Assembly (NCBI GenBank): GCA_019426215.1
Contig: CM033402.1
Location: 4,278,001-4,342,000, forward strand
DNA length: 64,000 nucleotides
Origin: Buddleja alternifolia
Taxonomy: Eukaryota; Streptophyta; Magnoliopsida; Lamiales; Scrophulariaceae
Reading direction: 5' to 3'
Made by a program: the position numbers and the translations under genes. The notes under the pieces were generated by a model. It was given only the letters and a program-made list of their open reading frames with translations, had not been told where the DNA came from and ran no database searches. Below are positions 48,421 to 58,600 of this stretch, piece by piece (positions within the stretch are counted from its first letter, which is position 1; each line of letters opens with the position of its first letter).

Positions 48421-49048
48421 ATATACCACCACCACCACCACCAAAGAAATACTCTTATAGCTCACCGCCATTACCAACATACAACTATAAGCCACCGCCA
48501 CCTCTAAAACATGTTGAGCATCCCAAATACTCCTACAATTAAGTCGCCACCTCCACCACTAAAAAAGTACAACTATAGCTCACCACCATTACCAACATAC
48601 AACTATAAGCAACCGCCACCTCTAAAACATGTTGAGCATCCCAAATACTCCTACAATTAAGTCGCCACCTCCACCACTAAAAAAGTACAACTATAGCTCA
48701 CCACCACCTCCCAAGTACGTTGACCACCATCTGAAATATTCCTACAAGTCACCACCTCCACCACCAAAGAAGCACTACAATAGCTCACCACCACCACCAC
48801 CTCTTAAACAAGTCGAGCAACCACCATATCAATACAAATCACCACTACTACCAAAATACTCAAAACAAGCACCGGCTTTTTACAAATCACCACCCCCTCC
48901 TTTCCCCTCTACTCCTTCGCCATATTACTACACATTTCCACCACCTCCGTCATCATCCCCACCCCGCCTTACTATTATAACTCACCACCTCCTCTCAACA
49001 ATATTAAGAAAGATTGCATCCTTTCATATTTATGTGAAAACACCCTAG
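48416..49048 (+). pseudogene. Extensin-like (Ser-Pro4) cell-wall protein, broken
   Basis: Extensins are secreted hydroxyproline-rich wall proteins cross-linked at tyrosines. Repeats here are KYSYSSPP, YNYKPPPPLKHVEHPKYSYN, SPPPPPKKHYNSSPPPPP and YYYTFPPPPSSSP. No signal peptide or start is present: the left edge is the LINE-1 truncation point. A TTAA-containing insertion (TACAATTAAGTCGCC at about 48,534 and again at about 48,651) shifts the frame and creates a stop; it is duplicated with the repeat unit of about 117 bp. The last long frame ends at TAG near 49,048. Confidence 0.82.
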
Positions 49049-50215
49049 TTCATGTGTAAATGGTTGTCTTCAATGGTCTTTAATTTTTTGCTTATCTGTA
49101 TCAATAAGCGCGATTGAGTGAGTTCCTCGCTTTTTGTTCTTTACTTGATGATTAATCTTTCTATCATTTAAAAGACATAGGCGAATCTGTAATAGACGGC
49201 CCAACATATGCAAGCTGCTGGCCCAAGATGCAAGTTATGCAAGTTTATTAAAGGGCCGTGTGGTCTTTTCTCAAAGATAAGGTTTCAAGGTATAAAAAAG
49301 CTCTCTTCGGCATTGTGTAGTTTGTCTGAGACACACAAAGTCATTGCTTATATTTGTATAGTTACAGATTGCTTATATTTGTATAGTTATACGTTGCAAT
49401 CGTCCTTTACTTTCTGTAATCATCTTTAAGATTCTTCAATAAAATGAGTACCATAAGTTTTAACAAAATCTTTGACAAATGGTCCTTATTAACTCATTGT
49501 TGAGGCCCACTTCAACTACTCCTTAAATATTCAAATCAAAATCAAATGTGCATAGACAAATTCAGAACCAAAGTTAAAAATAGTTTATAACATTGATAGG
49601 CAAATACAAAACCATATTTAGGACAACAAATTTTTACTTCCGGCAGGCACAAAGCTAGAATTTATGTTTCGAGGGGTTGGATCCATTATCATTCATCTAA
49701 TAAAGCATTAGATTTAGACGAGATAGCTATGCATATAAACACTTATTAAGCTTTACACTAGATATGCAATTTCCCCCAAAAAATTAATAGTGAGACATTA
49801 GTGATGTCACATTTCTTTTTGAATGATAGATTTATATTTCTTGAAAAAGTAATTATAATTTAAAAAATCACGGGATCTTCATGGAAATGGAAAATCTAGG
49901 ATGGGCTACATTTTAAATTTAGACATTTGAAAAAGAAAATAAGTGTATAAAATGTAAAGGTTAATGTCATTAACAGCTCTTAATATCAGATTTGTATCAC
50001 TTTTGGTCCTTAAAGTAAAATTTAATACACAACAGTCCTTAATATTACATCTTGCTCTCACTTTAGTCCTTTCCGATGGGTTTTGGTCGGAACTATTGGT
50101 TTTTCAAAGGTAAAATGGTAAAGATTATGTTTTGTGCACTTTGATCTTTTTTTTTTTACTGTTTTTGAAGCTTTGCCCTCCAAGAAAGTGAGAAACATTG
50201 TAAAGCATTTGTATC
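49049..50215. other. Gene-free spacer with a possible LTR-like remnant
   Basis: No reading frame is supported. About 49,190-49,445 has an LTR-like layout (GGTATAAAAAAGC, then TTCAATAAAATGAG) but no matched ends. Near 50,035-50,105 are words such as CACTTTAGTCC, common in plant MITEs, without paired termini. Confidence 0.4.
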
Positions 50216-53200
50216 ACTTTTTTCTGTTTTTACTGTTGTAAACGATTCTCCAAGTGTAGCAATAGCATTTCAACTGTGACTCTCCTCACATATATCCAAT
50301 TAACTCTACTCTTGTACCATTGTAAAGCTAAGAAATGTTGCTTCATTTCATATGTTGAAAACTTAGATTAATTCTGTCCAAAAGAAGGCGAAAAAGAAAA
50401 TGGAAGTGATCAAAGCAAAAGATCAAAATAAAGTCTCATGTTGTGATAAATTTTATGTATCTTTAACGAATGAATTAGTTCTAATTGGATGATTCTAAAG
50501 AATTATAGATCTATCTCTTAGCTTTCCATAGCAACTTGAATCGTCTCAATTTGATATATATAGAGAGAGATATGGCCAATTTACTGAGATCTGCCACGAG
50601 GTCGCTGTTAGCAAAAACGCTTGCCGCAGCGCGAGATGTGCGTAGCCACATTGGCATGCCCCAGCGTAAGTTGTCCAGTTTTGACCCTATAAATAGGCTT
50701 TTAACCTATTTTGAGTCAATCTTTTCCTCCAAGTATTGTTCATCTCTGTATCTTGCATAGTTTTGGATGATTTTAGCCTCGAAGATGAATTTTAGAGGCT
50801 AAAAACATCATCCTGGCAATTGTAGTACGAATTCATCATCTTGATTTGTGAGATTTGTTCTTAATCTACTTTTCTAATTGAGTATTTGAATGTCTTGATT
50901 ACATGCTAAGTGTTTGATGAAACGCTTGATTTAGATGTACACTTTGTTGTTGTGTCATTGATCAATTTCCAGATAAGGTTAAATTGCCATAAATCAGGGC
51001 CTTACTTAGTAGCAACTACGGATTAATATTGATGAATGTTTAATATTAGATCCTTAAGGGAAAATCAATGTCATTATATTAATTCATGCTAGCTAGGTGG
51101 ATTAATTCTTGATGTCAATTCTCTTTTCGTGATTAATATTTCTCCTTTAATTAATTGAAAGCCGAGTCTCTAGATGCATTTTAGAAGTTAGGATTTATCA
51201 AGTGACTATTCGTTGGTAAATTATTACATTGAAAAAAAGAGCAAGAGGTTCATATGCTATCATTGTTTCTTTTATACTTGATTAGAATTAATCTCATATA
51301 TCTATGATTAAATTAAGAAGATGAATGTCGATTATGATTGACCGGGTTTCTACGTTATTGTTTATCTCTATCATTTAGTTGCTTATTTTATATTTTCGCT
51401 TGCTTAGTTTTCATACAATTACAACTCCCCCCTTAATTTGTTGTCACAAGTTTCTAGCAATTGCAATATTGATCTACACTCCTTTGCGTTTGATCCTTGC
51501 TTACCACCATTATAAGATATCACAATAAATATAAATAGTAGTTTTGGTGTAGTATGATACGTATCAATGTATAATTATGAAAATAACTAAAAAAAGTATT
51601 CCTGAGCACTTCGCAGTCAGAATTGTTGCGCTCATCAAATTGCCTTTTCAAAATTAGTATATAAAACATATATCACCAATATAAAATTCAAGATTTGCGT
51701 TCACCTAATCGACTTTGTTGAATGGAACAGATATTAAATGAGCTCCTATTTAATTTGCAGTTGTGAAGAACGTTAATTATATTACAAGCATAAACACCAA
51801 AATATATATCCCAGTAGTGAATGGCATAAAGCATAAGCAACACGAGTGTGTCAGAGGCTTAGCCCAAAATGCTATTTTTTAGTTTTTATTTTTTTCAAAA
51901 AAGGTAAGAGAATTTATTTTAAGGGAGTAGAGATATAATGGTTAACGTGTGTTTGAATGAGCATTTTATTTTTTATTAAAAAAATATAATAATTATATGT
52001 GTTGTGATATGTTATTTTTTGTAAGAAGAATTGCTTGTTTTATGAGAAATGGTATGGATGAGTATTTATTCTATAAAAAAATCTAGACACGTCTTATGAA
52101 AAAAGTCCATGAAAAATCAAAAATGGGAAACATGTGGTCATCCAATCAGGGCCTTATCTTTTAAACCTCTAATGGCCATGGCTTCTTCCAGTGTTGTTGA
52201 TGGTCGAGAAGAGATCACTAATCCGCCTCTGAAGGCTTTTCGCCCAAACTTGTGGGATCACGCATGAAATTTTGCAAAAGATCTGTAAAAAATGTTGACT
52301 AACGGAGCATATAACTTTGAGTGTTAAATTTTCTCTAAAACGAAAAATAATATTAATGATAAAATTTGAAGTGACGATGTTAGAATTGTCACTAGATTTA
52401 CATAATAAGTGACAATAATTCATGCTGTCACAATAACATTTTTAAAGACAAAATTTTCTTTAAATTTGTCCCTCTTGACAATTAGTGACACGTGTATAGT
52501 GACAACTTAGTGACAGCAGATATAGAGTGACAACAACAATTCTTATCATTAAGTTGTCATTAAAGGTGTGTCACTAATTGTTAATAGTGACAGCAATTTC
52601 CTTGTCAGTAATTAACAAAAGTGACAACTTTTACTCAAACTTTGTGACTACTAAACATGTAAAACCTATTGTTGTGGCAAACCAAAAATTTTTGTCACCT
52701 AAAATTTGTATTTAGTGACAACTTTTACATTGTAACTTGATATTCTATCACTTATGTCTTATTTTTATGGAGTGTTTGAACGGAAATTTTGGTTTGAGTT
52801 AAATGTGAAACATTTTGAAAGTTATGGACGCTGAAAATGTGAGATTTAACGGGCCAAAGTTGTGAGACTAAAATATGATTTCCCCTTTTTATCTATGTTA
52901 AAATTTATATTAAATTAATGTCAAATTTTTATAAGTTATGTATCAAGGTAAAATTATTAATTAGGTGCATCACAACACGCACCTGGAGTTTAATTTGTAA
53001 ATATTTTGTTTTCAGACATGAGGTTTCTATAATTTTCATTTTGAGCCGATCAATTGATTATTATATTATTCTAAAGGGGATATAAAGGTAATTAATTCGT
53101 ATAATCGTATATATGAAACGTGATTAATGTATAGCTGTCCATTGTTGGTAGATCCAAAAGTCTAAACATATATAACGTAGATAATATAATATCTTTTCAT

Positions 53201-53350
53201 ATCTTTCTATTATTTATATTAGTTTAGATTTTTTTTTATATCTCTTAATATGTTACTCAGTAATATAAATTCCTACGAGATTTCTTTTAATCTAACATAA
53301 CTGCCAAATGGGGACTAGTCAACTTTTTCTGCAATTCTATAATTACAGAT
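50216..53350. repeat. Unit C: duplicate of unit B with its downstream flank
   Basis: Parallel to 33,286-36,631: the segment with CCCTATAAATAGGC near 50,687, the GATGTACACTTTGTT block (50,934), the promoter-like block (51,585-51,820; AAAAGTATTCCTGAGCAC), the exon-1 fragment (52,172-52,267) and the GTGACAA-rich part (52,370-52,775). It continues past the point where unit B is cut by LINE-1 into CTGTCCATTGTTGGTAG and GGGGACTAGTCAACTTTTTC (53,130-53,335), which unit A also has at 13,083-13,165. Confidence 0.75.
52172..52267 (+). pseudogene. Terpene synthase exon-1 fragment (second half), unit C
   Basis: Reads MAMASSSVVDGREEITNPPL then KAFRPNLWDHA and stops at TGA. It is closer to the unit B fragment than to the intact gene, so the two fragments share a later common ancestor. 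No further exons follow. Confidence 0.82.
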
Positions 53351-53359
53351 TCATGCGAT

Positions 53360-54650
53360 TAGGCATGTCAATCGAGCCAAGCGAGCCGAGCCTGGTCATG
53401 CTCACGCTTGGCTTGATATTAGGCGAGCTTTTGTAGTTAAGGCTTGAATTTGTACGAGCATTTTTTTCCAAAGCTCGGTCTTGACTTGAAAATATATACG
53501 AGCTTCGAGCTGAGCCTAAACCAGCCCAAATTTATTCTTTTTTTTTAAAAAAAAAACTGCAAGTAATAAAGTAGATATAATAAATAAATTAAAAAAACAA
53601 ATAACAGTGCACAAAACATTTAAAAAATTGACATCATCCATGCTCTAATGAGAAATCATAAAACTTTATTTTGCAAAGTCGAAACATCTGTACAATAAAA
53701 TAAATTGTATCGCTTTTTATTAACTTTCCAATCCATTTCTCTTTGACCTTGACTCCAAATAAGAATTTAGACATTAAAAAGGCCATCAACAATTGAAAAG
53801 AAGATTCCTATAAAAAGTTATGAGTAATGAATTAACTACAGAGAAAAATAATCAAAGAATTATCTTATAAGAATTTATACGTTAAAAAAGCCATCAACAA
53901 TTGAAAAGAAAATTCCTTTAAAAAGTTATGAGTAATGAATTAAATATAGACAAAAATAATCAAATAATTATCTTACAAATTGTAAGGCTTATCTTACACG
54001 AAAAAAAAAATCTCATGCAATTTCCTACTCGTCACATGAATAAGTTGAAATCTCTCTTGACATACATTTTCTATATATTATTTAAGATTGAAAAATATTA
54101 TAGATAAATATATATTTGGGTTACTTACAAGAATATTGCTTGTGAGTGTTAAGAACTATGATGAACAACAGCCTTTTGAAGACGAAACCTAGCAGGAGCA
54201 GCCCACGACTTTCAATCTCAATTTATATACATGATTCATTGATTTGTATTAGAAAAGACATAGGACTCTTAGAATTAGATCTGGAGTTTGTTAAATGTTT
54301 TAATTATTTATAGACAAATGCATTGTATAAGAAAAATTTTGGAATTACATAGTGGTTGATCGTTTTAAGGATTTTTTCCCCTAATTTATATATTGAAATT
54401 CTCCATCCAATTTGGGATTATTGACATATTATTAAATATTATAATATGTATATATATATATATTAAAATTTACGATCCCGAACCTAATTCAAGCCGAGCA
54501 TACCTATGTTCACGCTCGGCTTGAATTTGATTTCAAGTCTTCACCTTCCGCTTAGACCCGGCTTGAGCTCGGCTCGTATAATGCTAGGTTAGAAAATTAC
54601 CAAGCCGAGCTTATGAGCTTCAAGCCGGCTTGGGTTTATTGACAGTCCTA
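53360..54650. mobile_element. Non-autonomous hAT-type element with 8-bp target duplication
   Basis: Flanked by CATGCGAT at 53,352-53,359 and 54,651-54,658. Termini are TAGGCATGTCAAT and, inverted, TAGGACTGTCAAT; subterminal regions share AAGC/GAGCC and CAAGCCGAGC words. The interior has no transposase and contains a direct repeat of about 110 bp (about 53,765-53,870 and 53,880-53,985). The 8-bp duplication and TAGG ends fit the hAT superfamily. Confidence 0.87.
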
Positions 54651-54676
54651 CATGCGATAAGATCTAAAATGTAATA

Positions 54677-55034
54677 CTCCCTCCGTTCAATAAATAATGT
54701 CCACTATTCCACTTTTGTTCATCCCAAAATGATTGTCTCTTACTATAAATGTTTGTATTTATTGTCTAATCTGAATATATTACCCTCAGTTTTAATTGAG
54801 AAATGTATAATTAATTCATTTTTACTATAAAACTGCAATCGTATTTAAGAAAAATAGTTTCATATATGGATAATAGACAATAGTCATAAATTAGATTAAA
54901 ATCATGAAACGTTTTAGAAAGTAATATAATTAGTTATCTTTTGTTTTATGGAAAGTGTCTTTTAAGAAAATAATGAACTTTTGATAATTTTTAAAAAAAA
55001 GGTTAAAAGGGACATCCTCTTGAGACGAAGGGAC
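54677..55034. mobile_element. Stowaway-type MITE
   Basis: Starts CTCCCTCCGTTC after TA and ends GACGAAGGGAC before TA, the familiar Tc1/mariner Stowaway termini. It is 358 bp long and sits about 170 bp upstream of the terpene-synthase TATA box. Confidence 0.8.
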
Positions 55035-55044
55035 TAATAAATAT

Positions 55045-55329
55045 AGAAAAAATATTAAATAAAGTATTCCTGAAGTTTGCAGTCAGATTTGTTGCGCACA
55101 TCAAATCCACACCGTATCTTGGAATCATATTTAAATATACATATATATATATATATATATATCGTATATATTAAAGTCTACCGTTCACCTAACCTAAAGC
55201 CCTCACTATAAATAAGTAATGCATGGCTCCTACTTAATTTGCAATTACAAGCATAAACATTCACAAAATATATACAAGCTTATATATCTTTCAGATACTC
55301 CATATATATCTATATCTATATCTATATCC
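55045..55329 (+). promoter_or_regulatory. Terpene synthase core promoter and 5' leader
   Basis: TATA box TATAAATA at 55,207-55,214. The block upstream (55,045-55,140) is the one found detached at 27,245 and, more diverged, in units A, B and C. A (TA)n run of about 26 bp lies at 55,137-55,162. An ATG at 55,219 is in frame but only a few bases after the TATA box, upstream of any expected transcription start, so it is not used. Pyrimidine-rich ATATCT repeats precede the start codon. Confidence 0.75.
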
Positions 55330-55636
55330 ATGGCTTCCGCAAGCGTTTTCCAGGGTACAAATGTGAAGGTTTATGGCCACAGCGAAATTTCATTTTCTTT
55401 AGACAGTAGTCAGGTTACAAATAATAATTCTTTTTGTAAATTTGGAAGCGAATTCAAGCATAAAAAACACGGCTTATCCTTGAGACCCCTCATGATGCCC
55501 ATGGCTGCGGCTACCAGTGTTGTTGATGCTCCAGAAGAGAGTAATAACCCGCCTGTCAAGGCTTTTTCCCCGAGCTTGTGGGCTGATATGTCATTTTCTT
55601 TTGACGATCAGGTTATTTATATATATAAGTTATAGT

Positions 55637-55673
<37 letters not shown>

Positions 55674-58600
55674 CTTTTTTTCCTCATGGCTGCCAGAAGT
55701 TCTTCAAGAGACAAAGAAGTATGATTTCTCAAGAAGTAGAACAAAATCACACTCAGCTTCTTAACCTCTCTTTACTATCACTCTTTCTACTGAATTGTAG
55801 TTTCTAAGACTATTTTAGGAAATTCTAACACGCTCCCGGCTCAGCCAAACCCATGTGTATTTTATAAAATAATTTACTAATTATATGATAAGTGTAATAC
55901 ACTCTCCTTGTGAATATATTTGGGTTCGACCAAGCCGGGTCTGTGCTAGAATTTTCCGACTATTTTATATGCTGTGATAATTTCCAGCTTAAGCTCAAGA
56001 AAACGGTTACAATCAGTTTGACAAACAAGCCTTAAATTGAACTAATTAACTAACTACAAGTCATTTCCTAGTCATGTGAATGTCCAGTTGTATAACTATC
56101 TTTAATTCACATGAAGGTACTTGAAAAGTTTGCTGAGACTGTTGAACCACTGAAGGAAGAAGTTAGGAGCATGGTAATGGCTAAAGACAGTAAACCAATA
56201 GATAAAATGATCTTGATCGACACTCTTGAGCGTTTAGGAATCGCTTACCACTTCGAAAAAGAGATTGAAGATCAGATTGAACAAATCTACAAATTCCATG
56301 CAAAAGATCTTGAGGATAGAAACTATGATCTTTTCACTAGTGCACTTTATTTTCGTTTGTTTAGACAACATGGCTACGGTGTTTCTTCGAGTATGTCTTT
56401 TACGTTGATTCGTTATACGCTTTAACTGCTGTTCAATTTCGTGGAAGGAGTGATTCTAAGAAAATTTAGGGACTTGAGATCTTGAGATTACCAGAATTCA
56501 CGGTTGCTTGGTATGATGGATATTTTAAGTGGATTTCATGTCATAGACAATCGTGACTGTTCTCGGATCTGAAGTCTCAGAACCTCCTAAAATGTTCAAT
56601 TGTTCTTGCGAAATGTTCATATTAAGTGAGGGCTAGTTGCATTATTCGTCCCGTATTTTTTTTTACTTTTGGATTTTGGTCCTTTTTTTTTCAATTTGCA
56701 AAGTCGTCCTACAACTATCCAACTTTTTGTAATTTTAGTCCGATTTTGACCGGAGCTGACCAAATTGACCCGAATTTGTCCCGTGTAATACTGACTTGAC
56801 AAAATTAATGAGGTGGCATGCCAAATAGACGCTGACTAGGACAATATTTTGGCGGGAAAATTGGAAAATTCCCAATTTTTGTCCATGTCAGGGCCACGTG
56901 TCCGACGCGTGGCAAATTCAGGCCAAATTGGTGGGCTCGAATGAAAATCGGACTAAATTGCCCGAAGTTGGATAGTTATAGGACGACTTTGCAAATAAAA
57001 AATAAAGGACCAAAATCCAAAAGTGATAAAGATAACAGACGAAAAATGCTATTAGCCCTATTAAGTGACTAATATGAGCAAATGGTTCTTGAAACAGGTG
57101 TTTTTGATAAATTCAAGGACGAAGATAGCAAGTTCAAAAAAACCCTTGCAAGTGACATTAACGGTTTGCTAAACTTGTACGAGGCGAGTTATTTAGGGTA
57201 TCATGGAGAAGATATATTAGAAGAAGCCATGGTGTTCACAACCCATTACTTAAATCACGCCGAACTGCAAGTAGACTCTTATCTTCAAGAAAAAGTGACA
57301 CGAGCACTACAACAGCCGGTTCACAGGGCTGGTGAAAAGCTTGAAGCTCGTTATTACATCTCAATATATGAGAAAAATGAGTCGAAGAACGATTTGCTTC
57401 TCAGACTAGCCAAATTAGATTTCAATTATATGCAGAATTTGTACAAAAAGGAAATTACTGATCTTTTCAGGTAAGCGACTACATTCTTTTACTAACGGGT
57501 TTTGTGGGAAAATTCATTTTTTGTCCCATATGTTTGGTCTTTTTTAATTTTCGTCTCATTTTTTGCGGGATTCTCAAATTGTGTTCTGTAACTTTTAAAA
57601 GTTCTCACACTTGGTCCCAAACAAATTTTTTGTCCAAAATTTAGCAGTCAACTCGGTTAATCTACATTTTGACCGATTTTTTTGGGAAGTTTTGCACGTG
57701 AATGACACGTAATATTGAATAGAAAAATCGTACGTGATATTGAATATAATCCGTGTATGAGTACATTTGTGCACGAATTCTCCCCCAAAAATCCAGCTAA
57801 AATGTTGACTAACATAATTGACCGGAATGAATGACGTCAAAATTGGAAATGACCACACATTTGGGACAAAAGCGATTTTCCCCGGGTTTTGTTTATAATA
57901 AAAGCAGAAATTACTGGAAGACTTCCTTTTCCTTTTTATCTTCTTTTCATTTCAATGTTACAGGTGGCGGAAGGAGTTGAACATTATGTCAAAAGTTCCA
58001 TACATGAGAGATAGAGTGATAGAGTGCTATTTTTGGATGGTGGGAATGCGCTTTGAACCTCAGTACTCTTTTTCTCGAACAGCTGCTACTAAGGCCTTGG
58101 TATTGGGTCTAGCTCTAAATGATACATATGGTAATTATGCTACACTTGAAGAACTAGAGATTATTACGGACATACTCCAAAGGTAGCACACAACTTTTTG
58201 GTTATTTATATTTATGAAATTGAAGGACATTATTTTTAGGGAAAATTATATTTTGGTCTCATATTTTGGGTCCTTTTTAATTTTGGTCTCACGTGTTATG
58301 GGATGCTAACATTGTGTCATGTAAATTTAAAAAATTCTTACATTTTGTCTTAACTGAATTTTTCGTCCATTAACGGACAACTTCGTTAGTTAGTATTTTG
58401 ACTGCTTTTTGGGGGAGAATTGATACGTGGGATTCTATTTAATATCACGATACTTCAATTCAATATTGCGTGTCACTCACACACAAAATCTCCCCCACAA
58501 AGCTAATCAAAATGTTGACTGCTGGACTCGACCATTAAATTTTGTAAGGAAAAATCATTTTTGGGGACCAAATATGAAATTTTATAAAAGTTATGTGACA

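Noticed and set aside
55219..55329. Upstream in-frame ATG extending the terpene synthase by 37 residues
   Set aside because: It lies about 5 bp after the TATA box, before any likely transcription start; the ATG at 55,330 follows the leader and begins a transit-like peptide.
56617..57858. Minus-strand frames within terpene synthase introns
   Set aside because: They lie within MITEs flanked by target duplications and show no protein family features.
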